Positions 1 to 10,569 of a stretch of DNA of 25,422 bases are shown here, one piece after another (the stretch's first letter is position 1; the number at the start of each line of letters is the position of its first letter). The stretch lies in assembly GCA_019648995.1 (NCBI GenBank), contig BLXT01004001.1:462418-487839 (forward strand), written 5' to 3'. The notes under the pieces are model-generated. The model did not search any database, had not been told where the DNA came from, and worked only from the letters and a program-made list of their open reading frames with translations. The stretch is from Plakobranchus ocellatus. Taxonomy: Eukaryota; Mollusca; Gastropoda; Plakobranchidae. A program made the position numbers and the translations under genes.

Positions 1-850
1 AAAAAACGAGAACCTTTGTGTGGCGACAAAACAGGTTATAATGTTTAATTCGACCATGTAGCAGGAAAGGCATACTTTTGATTTCAGAAATAAGTGCTTA
101 GACATATCTGCACTGAGTCCATGCCTTATGTCGTTGATATCTTCCCCAGATAGTTTCCTGCCTTGACAAACTTTCCTCTTCTCTGTACTAGTACGTGCAT
201 CGATATGGTCAGAAAAAAAACAATCTTTAGTTTGCGATTGTTCCGCCACCATTTATAACTAATCCCTTATGGTCGCTCAGAGCATCAGTCATGATTCTCT
301 TAAGCAGCATGTTTAAACATACTTGGTGACTCTAACAGTTGTTCTGAACCCTACTGCCCGTGTAATATACTGCGCTGGTGGCCTTCATGACTCCAGTCAA
401 GTTCGCATTTATGTTGTACAATTCCTTTGGGACTAGAGAGTTGCATGCCCAACTCTATCAAGCGCTTTGTAAAACCAACAAAATCAAGGAACAGGTCCTT
501 TTGCTGTTGAATTAATCTCTTAACAAATATTTCAGGTTGAAAGCTATTTCAGTTGTCCTCTGCCCTGATCTAAACCTACTTGTTCCTCACCCATGATCTT
601 TTCTATTTGAGGCTTCAAACTGCAAAGTAAGATTGTCAGCATAGCTGTGTTCGCACAAGTATACCAACACTAATTGTGCCATGGTTCTGTGGTTCTGCCA
701 CAGGTGTAGGTTGCCTTATTTAGGGAGGATAATTGCAGCTGGCTGAGTCATAAAAGCAGGGCCATTCTCGTGCCGATCATATCTTTTCGCAGATGTTGAG
801 CAGTGCATCAATCATAGCCTCTTCTTCTGGTGGCTGTTGCCTCATGACAT
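1..850 (-). pseudogene. decayed non-LTR retrotransposon reverse transcriptase fragment
   Basis: Translation of the minus strand, moving between frames, gives a degraded LINE reverse transcriptase in the correct order. Around 845-770 it reads EEEAMIDALLNICEKI. Around 720-690 it reads KGNLHLWQNHRT, followed by LKPQIEKIMGEEQ near 625-585. A QQQKDLFLDFVGFTK block at about 510-460 corresponds to the family's conserved FxDFxKAFD motif, followed by NINANL and KATSAVYYTGS near 415-345. RIMTDALSDHKG and INGGGTIAN at about 300-235 precede the catalytic YADD/FADD region, and SDHIDA near 215 sits at that position with the Asp pair disturbed. Stops and frameshifts throughout show it is inactive. The match is to the common invertebrate and fish endonuclease-reverse transcriptase LINE type, from memory of the motif order rather than a search. 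The fragment runs off the left end of the window. Confidence 0.8.
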
Positions 851-1010
851 AAGTGATTCTAATTTTCAAGTATGCGTGCGAAGCATGAACTATTACGGCA
901 GAATCAGAGGGAACAATACAATCTATATGAATGAGGTGATTTCAAAAACTTCATGGGTATCTTTAAAAAAAATTATTTTACTCAAGAGAAGTGAGTTAGG
1001 CTATTGGGGT

Positions 1011-1030
1011 CTATGACGATCTTCTCACCA
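1011..1030 (-). CDS. candidate terminal exon with a short basic tail (transmembrane form)
   Basis: Downstream of the transmembrane exon on the minus strand, a good acceptor (gtgtttcttcacag) precedes TGGTGAGAAG. Joined in phase 1 to the transmembrane exon it would read Leu-Val-Arg-Arg-Ser-Ser and then TAG at 1013-1011. This gives a short basic stop-transfer tail just after the membrane segment. The acceptor tract and frame are right, but the exon is too short to carry independent coding evidence and other small exons could be used instead. If the 2012 donor is not used, reading through the intron also reaches a stop within about 20 codons. Confidence 0.3.
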
Positions 1031-2012
1031 CTGTGAAGAAACACAAACTTGGATGGCAAGGCAAACTGACTAAAAAAAATGAGGATAATTTATAACAAAA
1101 ATAAAATCACTTTCTAAATAAAATTTGCTGTGGCTGATCAGCTCAGAAGCAAAAAAGAATAGCTTTCAAAGTAATAATAAACTTCTTAAACTTTGTTGGT
1201 AACCGCATGAGGTATACAAATTAACTTTAAATGTATATCAAGTGGCTGAATCAAAACGTAGTGTTGAATGCAGAGATTATACATTGCGGTGAAATTCCAA
1301 ATTGGAAAAGCGGTGCATAGTAATCCAGCGGTGCACTTGGTGATTTAATTGAACAAGGCATGCCTACAAAAGAAGGTTTAAATTCCGCTGTTAAGTAATA
1401 ACAATTGAATGATTTTTTTCGAAGCTACCAGATGGTACGACACATTTTTCAATAGAGATATTCACTAAACACTGAACGATTTTGATCAATTGAAGATGCA
1501 GATAGACAGAAAGAAAAAAGGAGGGAGAGAGAGAGAATGAGAGAGAGAAAGAGAGAGAGAAAGACAGAGAAAGAGAGAGAGAGAGGGAGAGAGGAGACAG
1601 ACAGAGAGAGAGATCATAAAAAACAAAAGAACCCAGACAGTAATAAATGAGCTAAGGTATTGAGACCGAAAGTAAATGAAAGAAAGGTAACACAGTGTGC
1701 ATATGGCTAGGGTAGAGGATGGCGGACAAGATCAAATAAAAGGAGTTAAAAATATCCCTTATTTGTGATTAAAAGCTCTCTCGAAATTTATTTTAAAAAA
1801 CAAAACAACAACAACAAAAGCAATAACAACAAACATTATTAAAAATTGTAGCATTTAGTAAAAAATACATTTGAAATAAGTATATATTTTGGTAAGCTCT
1901 CTCCAATGCTTTGTCACTGCTCTAGACAATGCTCTCTTAGTAAAAGGTTAAGTTTTTCTCTAAACCCAAAGTAAGTGAAAGTGTGCATTTTGTCCTGAAA
2001 CGATAAACTCAC
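1031..2012 (-). other. probable last intron, GA-rich
   Basis: This lies between the transmembrane exon donor (GTGAGT at 2012-2007) and the candidate terminal exon. It contains the GA tract at 1502-1613 and otherwise AT-rich sequence. No other exon, RNA gene or mobile element was recognised in it. Confidence 0.35.
1502..1613. repeat. imperfect GA microsatellite
   Basis: The tract is a run of GA and GAAA units with occasional C and T interruptions. It sits in the presumed last intron of the minus-strand gene. It has no coding signal. Confidence 0.9.
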
Positions 2013-2126
2013 AAAAATACAAATAGCCGCCAGTTGTTAAAAGACCAGTGCCCTGGACGAGACCAAGGATGTGTACAGTCCTCAGTCCTCTGGTTTTGCC
2101 TTCAGGTTTTTCTTCATTTTCTCTCG
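2013..2126 (-). CDS. exon encoding a charged stalk and transmembrane segment
   Basis: A good acceptor (gtattttgcag) precedes the exon and GTGAGT follows it; the length is 114 nt. Entered in phase 1 after microexon M1, its first codon completes as CCG (Pro), giving the same Cys-Pro junction as at every other M junction in the locus. It is open throughout. It first encodes a charged stalk (RENEEKPEGKTRG), then a hydrophobic stretch of about 22 residues (TVHILGLVQGTG followed by LLTTGGYLYF). Glycines in a GxxxG-like spacing could support helix packing. It leaves in phase 1, so at least one more exon should supply the end of the helix and the tail. Membrane insertion is inferred from hydrophobicity and position at the end of the ectodomain repeats. 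The frame, splice sites and Pro codon agree, but no homologue was available to confirm it. Confidence 0.62.
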
Positions 2127-2509
2127 CTGCAAAATACGACCCAAATAATTGGAAAAATTACAACAGTTGCTTTGAAAAGATTTTTCTGTGCGTTAGGTTT
2201 TTTATCGTCTCTATCAAGGGCACGTAAGTAATCGCAAAATTTAATTTTAAAAAATGAAATTAAAGAGTTCTATCATTTTTAAAAAATTCCTTTGAGTAGC
2301 ACAATATTTACTTTTGTAGCCTATCTGATCTTAAAAATCCAATATTGAAAAAAAAACAAAACAAAAGCATATGCAAGTTAAGAAGTAACTGGATGAAGCA
2401 CATTTGAACAAAAGATTCATCATATCAAATTTAATAAAGTTTAAAAAAATTAACCAAACAACTTAACTGATCATAATGGAAAAGAAAAAAGAAAAAACAT
2501 TTTACTCAC

Positions 2510-2518
2510 GACAAGAGC
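2510..2518 (-). CDS. microexon M1 (9 nt), Ser-Ser-Cys
   Basis: On the minus strand the 9 bases GCTCTTGTC are bounded by ttttacacag and GTGAGT. Joined to the last base of exon A1 they read AGC TCT TGT C, supplying Ser-Ser-Cys and the first base of the next codon. Four such 9-nt exons follow the four A exons, all ending TGTC before the donor, so the assignment rests on the repeated pattern rather than this site alone. It leads to the transmembrane exon. Confidence 0.8.
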
Positions 2519-2616
2519 CTGTGTAAAAATAAAAGCGAAAGATTAGCCATCTGCGCACTAACTATTTAAGGCATTGCAACCCAAGAAACTTCATTTGCCA
2601 GAACAGAAGAATATCA

Positions 2617-2719
2617 ATAATAAGAAAAAGAACAACAGCACCAACAGCAACAACAACGACAACAGTAACAACAACAACAGCAACGACAACAAGCAGGAGA
2701 AGAACAAAGACTTCATCCT

Positions 2720-2766
<47 letters not shown>

Positions 2767-2903
2767 AACAACAACAAAAACAACAACAGCAACAAGAACA
2801 ACAACAAACATCAACAACAACAACCACAACAAAAACAACAGCAGCAGCGGTAGCAACAGAAACATCGACAAAAACAAGAAAACAACAGCAACAACTACAG
2901 TAA
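2617..2903. repeat. CAA/CAG-rich trinucleotide tract
   Basis: A long CAA-based tract with a pure (CAA)n core near 2720-2766 and CAG, GAA and ACG interruptions. On the minus strand it is TTG-rich and starts about 22 nt downstream of the exon A1 donor, inside the A1-M1 intron. The Asn/Thr/Gln-rich open frame on the plus strand is a by-product of the repeat. Confidence 0.9.
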
Positions 2904-2925
2904 CAACTTTATAAAAGAAGCTTAC

Positions 2926-3151
2926 TTGGTCTGGTTTTTACTTCTGGCAAGTCATAATCGTACCGCAGTGCTCCTCGTTTGCCAGGCCATGTCAGAGATA
3001 GCATTCCGTGACTCATTTCTAGTGCTGTTACTGTAAAGTTAGCTTTGAGCCGATACCTATCCACTCCAACCTGTTCACAGCTACAGCCATTTGGAAAAGA
3101 TTGTTTTGTTACGCAGAAACCTTTTTGGCGATCTGTGAAAGGTGTACAGAA
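2926..3151 (-). CDS. exon A1, second half of ectodomain cassette 1
   Basis: This 226-nt exon has acceptor ttctccacag and donor GTAAGC, entering in phase 0 and leaving in phase 1. It encodes FCTPF, then GFCVTK, a CSC motif, the sequon in ANFT, MSHG, SLTWPG, and YDYDLPEVK near the end. Four cysteines fall at residues 2, 13, 24 and 26 of the exon. Alternating hydrophobic residues suggest beta strands. It pairs with exon B1 upstream and M1 downstream. It differs from A2 and A3 mainly in the middle (VTALEMSHGML) but keeps the same length. The family is unknown to me; function beyond a secreted or surface repeat is not inferred. Confidence 0.9.
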
Positions 3152-3359
3152 CTGTGGAGAAAGAAATTATATCAACTCAGACGAATGTTTTGATTTTTTT
3201 AATTGTAAGACCAGAAGTAACATTTGCTTCTCCATTAAGTTCTTCCATTCTAATGCCTTCAAGAATTGTAAAATGTTCTCTGACTGCTATTTATTGCCTC
3301 AGATTTGTGGAGTAAAGGTTCTTGCTGTAGTAGTTTTGTTATTTGTCTGCAAATGATTA

Positions 3360-3487
3360 GCTTACCTATAGTATTCTAAGAATCCTGTATGTGAACTTCA
3401 AAGCTTACCTATAGTATTCTAAGAATCCTGTATGTGAACTTCAAAGCTTACCTATAGTATTCTAAGAATCCTTTATGTGAACTTCAA
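3360..3487. repeat. 43-bp tandem repeat, three copies
   Basis: Three head-to-tail copies of a 43-bp unit start gcttacctatagtattctaa. Copies 1 and 2 appear identical; copy 3 has a G-to-T change (ctttatg for ctgtatg) and is about one base short at the end. The array is in the B1-A1 intron. On the minus strand each unit carries a donor-like GTAAGC, and the first two carry an upstream CAG, so they mimic a 19-nt exon. Confidence 0.95.
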
Positions 3488-3821
3488 CTTAAAATGCATT
3501 TTATTTCAAATCTAAATTTACCTTATGACTTTATTTTCTCATCGCTGTCACATTGAATGTTTTAAAAACTTGATTTTTAATCGCCCAAAGTGAAACATAT
3601 TCGTTGATTGCTGACTGAACAATAGTACAAACTATCTTGATTTAGGAAAAATACAGGACAGAGTTTTGTTTGGGTTATGCCATGTAAGAGGTCTGTGTCT
3701 TCAAGGACGTGCAGAGACTACCACGACAAGATGGCAGTCTATGTCAAACTGTGAACAGAATTGATTATATACCATCTAATTTCGTCCTTGAAAAACAAAC
3801 ATAATAAGTATACAAACTCAC

Positions 3822-4018
3822 GGTCATTGCTTCACTCAACTTTCCATTACTTCTGGTTTTATACTCAAAACGAGGACCACGATCTTTCTCATAGCTGTAC
3901 ACGGAATTGCTTTTCGACACATCAAGTTCTAGCAATGTGTAGTCTACGCCAAGCACTTGATAATTCTCGGTACAGGTAAAGTATGAACTCTTTCGGAAAA
4001 GGTAGATTTTTGGTTGCG
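3822..4018 (-). CDS. exon B1, first half of ectodomain cassette 1
   Basis: This 197-nt exon has acceptor tttcttttctag and donor GTGAGT, entering in phase 1 and leaving in phase 0. Its first codon completes with the C from M2 as CCG (Pro), so the junction reads Cys-Pro-Gln-Pro. It then encodes one cysteine in FTC, NYQV, the shared VDYTLLELDVS block, YSYEKD, PRFEYKTR and SNGKLSEA. It is the most diverged of the three B exons: it has KSNSV where B2 and B3 have GNSSR, so the conserved sequon is lost, and Gly-Pro replaces Trp-Pro before the FEYKTR block. It joins exon A1 in frame. Confidence 0.9.
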
Positions 4019-6311
4019 CTAGAAAAGAAAGTTCACACACGTTATTGTTGAAACAATTCTCGCAATAAATATATATATGGTAAGGATGGAAGGGATGAAG
4101 ATATTGAGAATGCTGTTGCGAATGTTGTTTATTACGATGGTTGTAAAGAGAGTAATACTAAATAGATGCCATTAGAGGATTGATCTTGACGAATATATTG
4201 GAAAAAATCACTGCTGCTGTCAATGATCTTCTGGTGGATCTCATAATGATATTAAGGCTGATGTTTTCAATTGACTTTCATGAAGATACCATGAGTGATG
4301 GTGTTGCGAGTTATGATAATGAAGTTAATGATAATGACGGTTTGCTGCGAGTGATATTTCAATGAAGATGCTCATAATGGTGTTGTTTGTGATGCGTTGC
4401 CAGTGGTATTTGGGATGGTATTGTTCATAAAGGTGTTGCATATTGTGTTTTTGATAACAATGTCAATATTTAAAAACAAAGGGATTTTTACAATGTATAT
4501 GAGGGGTGCTATGGTGAATGATATTTAAAAAATGATATGAAATATAATGCTTAGAGTAATGTTTGTAATGTTTTTGTTATTAATACACAACTGTTGAAAG
4601 TGAGGCTGTTAATGATAACTTTAGTGGGGTAATAATGATGGTAAAGACTGTGAGAGAAACAAATATATTACCTATATCTTGAACATTTCATTGGACAAAA
4701 AATTGAGCATCGTAGGATTTTGACCATATCTCCATATTTTGGAATGTGGTGATCATTATATCTTTGCCGCCCTAACATGATTGGATAACCACCACGAACG
4801 ACTTTGTGCAGAGGCAGCAATGACGTTGATATCATGAAATTTTGTGCTTTTATTTGTAATTACAGATGAATTACTATATGCTACAATACAGGGTTTCCAA
4901 ACAGACATCCTAGTTTCACGCTGAAACAAAATATCCTAAGCAACATAATTATATGTGCATAGCAATTAATTCATTTATGCCACCTTTAATTATAGAAAAA
5001 GATTGAAACAGGATTTTGCGCCAGAATTGTGATATATTCTGCGCATTCGAGTGTCTTTTTCTCTGTATGCTTCTCAACGGCAGATTTACATTCCAGGGGT
5101 TTAGACCCTTTATGTGAAGAAAACAAAATTATTAGACTTTTTAACATCATCACTTAGGGGTGCGCATCTGTTGAACTGTCCAGAGTTCTATTGAACGTTC
5201 CTCTGCACCACGTATGGCAGATAAATCTTATCATATACTTGCACTCACAAAGTCATAATACTGAGGTCACAAAATGTTTTAGAAGAAGGCCGATTGCCCA
5301 GTTCATAGAACTGCTGTGTTTCCTCAACTCTCCTGCTATGAAAGTTTTGCAAATAAAACGGTGATGTCCTGGACTTTAAACATGGACTCAGTTTTGTCCT
5401 GAACTTTGTTTCACAGAATGCTTTATTTATTGCTCTCAACAAGGGTGAATATAGAAAGATGTGCGTATATTATACTGGTGCGCCTTTATCTTGTCTGTTA
5501 GATGTTTAAAAGAGTGAGTTTTATACTCCCATGAAGCTACCAAAATTAAAATGAAGGAAATATTTAGAGGAAGACATCTACACCCTCAACTACACATCTG
5601 GGAAACGCCGTGAATGTAGGGCGTAGAATAATTCTGCAGCAATATTAGGTATGCCAAGAGTCAATCAAAACAAAGCGTAAAAAATTTTCAACAGGTGTTT
5701 GCGTCAAGAGAGGGATGAAAATGTTTGCAATAGTTACTAGCATCTTAAGCAGTCGCTGGGGTGAAGGATAGAAGATTTTTGCAGTAGTTACTTGGATCCG
5801 TGCAGTTGTGAGGGTGAAGAATAGATTTTTGCAGTATGGCACTGATTCAGTCTTATCAAGGCAGCATAGAGTTATCTTATTTTTGTACTGTTGAAAAAAA
5901 TGAAATCTACAACTTCAACGTCCTCAAAGCATTTAGTCAGTGAGTAAAGAATGATATCAAGACATCGCCTTGGGGAAAAAAACGCTTAAGAAAATAATTG
6001 CGCTACTCCAATCTATCTCAGTGGCAACGATGTACATACCTTCAAAATACTAAAACTGCTAAGTGAGAACACGTTTGCATCTTTTAAAAGAACGCAGGTG
6101 TATAGAAATTTAATGTTTTTAAGAATATTGATAGAAGAATATCAAGACTTCGACAACAACACTGTGACATGGATTTTTAGAGAAGTTAGAGTTTACCCAA
6201 GTTGGAGTAAAATCTAAATGATTGGAGTCTATATCTGACTACCAATGTCATGTTGATGCTGGCGACAACAGTTTTATTCCTCTCTGACTGACTCTCACAA
6301 AATATACTTAC
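4019..6311 (-). other. intron between M2 and B1
   Basis: This 2.3-kb AT-rich stretch separates microexon M2 from exon B1. It contains short open frames on both strands with no recognisable product and no long repeat. A weak in-frame candidate near 5336 was considered and rejected. No well-supported membrane-anchor exon was found here, unlike after M3 and M1. Confidence 0.6.
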
Positions 6312-6320
6312 GACATGGTT
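6312..6320 (-). CDS. microexon M2 (9 nt), Lys-Pro-Cys
   Basis: The minus-strand 9-mer AACCATGTC is bounded by a T-rich acceptor (tttttttcacag) and the strong donor GTAAGT. With the last A of exon A2 it reads AAA CCA TGT C, giving Lys-Pro-Cys and the first base of a Pro codon completed by exon B1. Position, length and the terminal TGTC match the other three microexons. Confidence 0.85.
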
Positions 6321-7067
6321 CTGTGAAAAAAAAAATGAAATAATTCAACATTAACAAATGCACCCTACCACATGCAAATGCAACCATGAAAACAATCAAT
6401 TATAATTCGTATTTTGGAAATATAGTTACTCGCGTACTATGTGATTTAAGAGATGATACAATATTTATTTGAAATATTGACTAGCGACTGCTTTGCTTTG
6501 GCTCCCTCACAATATAGTCTAAATCTTAAACAATTTGTATCTTTCAGCACCAAATCTTGAATTAGAACTTTCTTTAGAGGAAATACTTTCCAATTGAAAT
6601 TAATATATAAACTAGCATTGGTATATTCTACTGTGTGTCTTTCCCCCCAACAACCTCAATGCTGTTGCAAAAGAAATAAATAAGAATCAATCATTTTTGT
6701 CTCATCGATCATTGCTCGACTTATTTGTCTTGAGGTCGATTCATGTTGAAGGGAATACTGGGCAAGTAATCAGGTCAGCCGTCACTCGATATTAGAGACT
6801 ATAATGTATCCGATGCATATCAGACTCGAATCAAGGCAGAACTATATTTGGTCTATACGCCTCATTATAAATGGAAGTTATTTTATCATTTAAGTAGTTC
6901 TCTGCACCAAGGCTTTCAGTCTTGCCTTAAAACCATTTTAATCAATTCCATAAGATTTTAAAATTCACTCACCCTTTCGAAGACTCTAACTTGTTTTAGC
7001 ATTTTTTTCACATGGGCAAACTTTTATCCACCAATAAACTTGTTATGTGAACTCTCAAACAACTTAC

Positions 7068-7293
7068 TCTCTTTCATTTTTACTTCGGGCAAGTCATAAC
7101 CATATCGCTCAGGCCTGTGTTTGCCAGGCCAAGTCAAGGAGATTTGTCCATGGCTCATTTCTTTCATTTTTATCGTAAAGTTAGCTTTGAGCCGAAACGT
7201 GGCGTTTCCAATGTTTTTGCAGCTGCAGCCGTTTGGGAAAGAATCTTTTGTCACACAGAAACCATTTTGAGGAGTAGTAAAAGGATTGCAGAA
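7068..7293 (-). CDS. exon A2, second half of ectodomain cassette 2
   Basis: This 226-nt exon has acceptor ttttgctcacag and donor GTAAGT, phase 0 in and phase 1 out. It encodes FCNPF, GFCVTK, FPNGCSC, a NAT sequon, ANFT (second sequon), MSHGQISLTWPG and YDLPEVKMKE. The cysteines are at the same four places as in A1 and A3. A 36-nt block at 7123-7158 is identical to 14188-14223 in A3, silent sites included, pointing to recent duplication or gene conversion. It joins B2 through a 490-nt intron and M2 through a 747-nt intron. Function is unknown beyond an extracellular repeat. Confidence 0.92.
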
Positions 7294-7783
7294 CTGTGAG
7301 CAAAAAAAGCGTGTGCATCGAAAATGCATTCAAAACACGCATAAAAATCAGGCACGGAATTATAAATGGTTGCAAGAAAAGGTGTGATCGTGCTTCGAGT
7401 TGCTGTTGTAAAAAAAAGACAAAAAACAATGAAAGTGTTGATCAGAAATATCAATTTTCTGTTCTGGTGTTCTGCAAACACTTTACACTAAGCATTTTGT
7501 TCAATTCTTTGTCCATTGAAATTGCTAAGGATAAATTCCGCTTTGTATCTCGAGCGGCCTACTTAATATTTAACTTGAAAAAGATAATTTCGAGAAACAA
7601 AAGCAGATCAGAATCTTACAGATCTTTTAGAAAGTCGTTTTGGCTCTTACTTCCTAATAGCATTAGATTAGGACTGGTTATAGTTCATCGCATGATATAA
7701 ATATATTTAGAACACATCTAGGTTGTTTTTACTTTAGACGAGAGATATATTGCAATGTTATAGACAACTAAATCGAAACTTAC

Positions 7784-7980
7784 TAGCATTGCCTTGCTTA
7801 GCCTTCCATTTGTCCTTGTTTTGTACTCAAAACGCGGCCACAGATCTTTCTTAAAGCTGTATCTGGAACTGTTGCCGGACACATCAAGCTCCAGTTGTGT
7901 GTAGTCCTCGTTTACTACCTGATAACCCCTAATACAGTTGAAAGATGGCGCGATTTGATATACTTTGATTTCTGGTTCAG
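7784..7980 (-). CDS. exon B2, first half of ectodomain cassette 2
   Basis: This 197-nt exon has acceptor gatttccag and donor GTAAGT, phase 1 in and phase 0 out. With the C from M3 its first codon is CCT (Pro), giving Cys-Pro-Glu-Pro. It encodes one cysteine in FNC, YQV, EDYTQLELDVSGNSS with a sequon, RYSFKKD, WPRFEYKTR and NGRLSKAM. It shares a 36-nt identical block (7853-7888) with B3 (15931-15966). Its acceptor sits about 40 nt from a long ATG microsatellite. In a two-gene model it would be near the start of the second gene, but no signal-peptide exon was found before it. Confidence 0.92.
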
Positions 7981-8023
7981 CTGGAAATCGGAGAAGAAAA
8001 ATAAAAACCGCAATAGCACGCTT

Positions 8024-8087
<64 letters not shown>
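8024..8087. repeat. pure ATG trinucleotide microsatellite, about 21 units
   Basis: An uninterrupted (ATG)n run of 64 nt ending at ATGAC. On the minus strand it is (CAT)n, lying just upstream of the exon B2 acceptor. The poly-Met, poly-Ile and poly-Ser open frames across it are artefacts of the repeat. Confidence 0.97.
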
Positions 8088-10569
8088 CGGAGATAAATTT
8101 TGTTTTATAACTTTCCAAAGGACTCTTTTGTGCTGTAACGTTTTGTGAATTAATATATCCTCAACAAGAACACCATTAGCCGAGCTTGAAACATAAGCGT
8201 TCCTTTTGAAGAAGATCTTAACGCAAGGAAAAAATGAAATCCACTTGATAAAAATTTGCAACACCAAGAAAAGTGTAAGATTTAGACACACTAGAGAAGG
8301 GAACACACATAGCCCCATAGAGTAGAGCACTGGGACTAGTTCTTATAAAGTTATAATACTCTACTTCAGAAAATAAATTAACTTATCTCCTTGAAGAGAT
8401 TTTAGATGGATCCGAAAGATACATATTGTTTTCCTACAGATCTGTGTAAATCAGATTCTGGATTGGATATGATTTTTTAACTATTACCTCCAAAACCCTG
8501 CTTGGTGTGAGGAAAATACACAACAATTAGTTGGGTGAAGTCTCGTGGATCAATAAATTATGTATTCAGAGCATTTATAATTTAACTTCAGTTGCATAGC
8601 AACACCTGACAAAGACCCTCTCAGACATACAATATTTTGCCTAACAGAATGTAAAAAAACAGGATCGGATCGAGAGCGGCAAATCTACTCTGTGACGATC
8701 CATGGTCAATTGAACTTTGATCTCAAAACTTCGTTTGGCAAATTGAGCTTAATGCAGTTGTGCGTGTTTGAACATTGACCCACATTACGCACAGCTAAAG
8801 AGTGCATGATGCTGGGCTGCATCTCTGCGCCAATGATGATGGAAAGAAAAAAATATGGAAAGAAAATGTTTATTCACACCTGATAAGAATAATTTTTGTC
8901 AACAGATGTATCATATTCCATAACGATCTTCTACTTATAGAGCCCTAGCAAGGCAACAGTTGCGAGGTCTAGCTTTATACTGGTCCCGCTGGGCATCGCA
9001 CCCCTTGCGATCTTAGGATTTGGTCAATAGTAGAGAGCATTTATCGCACCAGGTTCAATGCTCGTCGTCAGCATTGATAAAGTAACCCTTTCTCTTTTAT
9101 TCAGGTTTTGTTTCTTTTCATTCGGTTCAAGGGATTTTTTAAGCGAATTTATTGGGTAAGGAGCTGCTAGTCCCTAAACTCAGCCTCTTCACTCAACCAA
9201 ATTGGCAGGCCCAAATAGATCTAACGATCGCTTTGCTACAAGATATTGAGCCAAACCTTTTAAAATGAGTGCATTTTCTGATAGTGAGAACAATGATGTA
9301 TGAGGTTTGGATTTGGATGGCTTTGATATTTTCCAAGTATGAGCGATCCGATAAAAATCGTTTACTAGATCTAGACCTTGAATTAAAAAAAATCCCCATT
9401 CTTGTTTTTGCATTGGTCTTATTCCATGTAACATCTGTTTATCTGACTGCATGCAAAATGGTAATTGAGTGGAAACTTTTTGTTGCATTTTTTTTCAACC
9501 TTAGTTTTGGTTAGGCACCAGGGAATAGCATAGACTTAACAGCTCAATAAGTGAAACCTTATATTTTATGTCATGATTTTATATATATCATATCAATTGT
9601 ATCTTTTTTGAGATCGTTATGTTTGATTTGGTAAAGCCTAAAGGGCGAAACGCTTGTACGTATATTCTGCGTTGTTTAATTTTTTCTAATAAGTTTGAGT
9701 TGGTGGTTGTATTCTTTTAACTTATATCTTCATAACTTTAAAATGTACCATTTTCTTCCCTTATAATTTTTGTTACAATTTGTTTCTCTAACAGGAATGG
9801 TTTAAACGGACATCACATAAAACAATAATAATGGGAATAGCAGTAAACAAACAGTATTAAACGTTTTTGCTTTATTATATGCCGAAGTAAGTACAATTTG
9901 TTGTAACCAATCACAGCACAATATCTAAAAAAAAAAAAAAATAAATAAAAACAACAATGATTAATTATCATTTGAAATGTGAAACTACTTTTAGTAAACG
10001 TTAACAAACATAACTTAAAAAAACGATCTTGAACGTTTTAACCATGCTAAAATCTTAGCTTTAAAAAGAACCACTGTGTTTCCAAATCATTGCTTGTATG
10101 CCAAAAAAAAAAACAAACTATTATACAAATTAATAAAAGCAGATTATTGTACATAGTACATACGAGTGAAAAGTGCAGCAGTTATTTTTTTTTTCTGTAT
10201 TGACCCTGCTTTGCCCTGCGCTATCTGCAAAACTGTTTTCATAATCACAAATATATGACAATTGCGAGAAGACAAGAGATAAGCATTACATTACAGCAGT
10301 CATTTTATCATTTTGAAAATTCACATCCTGATTATTCCAATAACAATTTTGAAAAAAACAAAGAAAAAAAGATACGACATTTTGAATTTTAAACTACTGT
10401 TCATTTTAACTCTTTCGCACCATTGTCTACAGATTTAATGAAATACAACTAGTCCGAAAGTTTGAAATGAAATCGACGTTTTTTTCTCTTTAACAAAAAT
10501 TCACCATGGATACTTGTATTGCACGTACTAGTACCTTGTTAGAAAAATAAAATGATTGCCTTAGATTAC
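8088..10569 (-). other. non-coding stretch between the anchor exon and B2
   Basis: About 2.5 kb of AT-rich sequence with only short open frames and homopolymer runs. No signal-peptide exon could be supported; the hydrophobic minus-strand frame at about 8330-8230 has no convincing donor. The stretch near 8935-9070 is richer in GC and could be an old dispersed repeat, but I do not recognise it. Confidence 0.5.

Noticed and set aside
2574..2903. 109-codon plus-strand frame rich in Asn, Thr and Gln
   Set aside because: It is only the CAA/CAG trinucleotide tract read in one frame; all frames on both strands stay open there because of the repeat.
5245..5336. Minus-strand candidate anchor exon after M2 (acceptor catag, Pro codon, SSSMNWAIGLLL, stop)
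   Set aside because: The phase and Pro codon fit and a stop follows a hydrophobic run, but the acceptor is poor, a Lys interrupts the hydrophobic segment and there is no similarity to the other anchor exons. Chance is likely.
7296..7700. 134-codon plus-strand frame, the longest frame on the plus strand after the repeats are set aside among small ones
   Set aside because: It lies in the A2-B2 intron region on the opposite strand, has no recognised domain, is Lys/Arg/Ser rich from AT-biased sequence, and has no splice or promoter context.
8230..8330. Possible signal peptide for a second gene (MLYSMGLCVFPSL on the minus strand)
   Set aside because: No convincing donor follows in the phase needed for exon B2, and the frame runs into the ATG microsatellite.
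9635..9665. Segment aaagggcgaaacgcttgtac reminiscent of the ends of some retroelements
   Set aside because: Too short and no coding relic nearby; could not be tied to any element.
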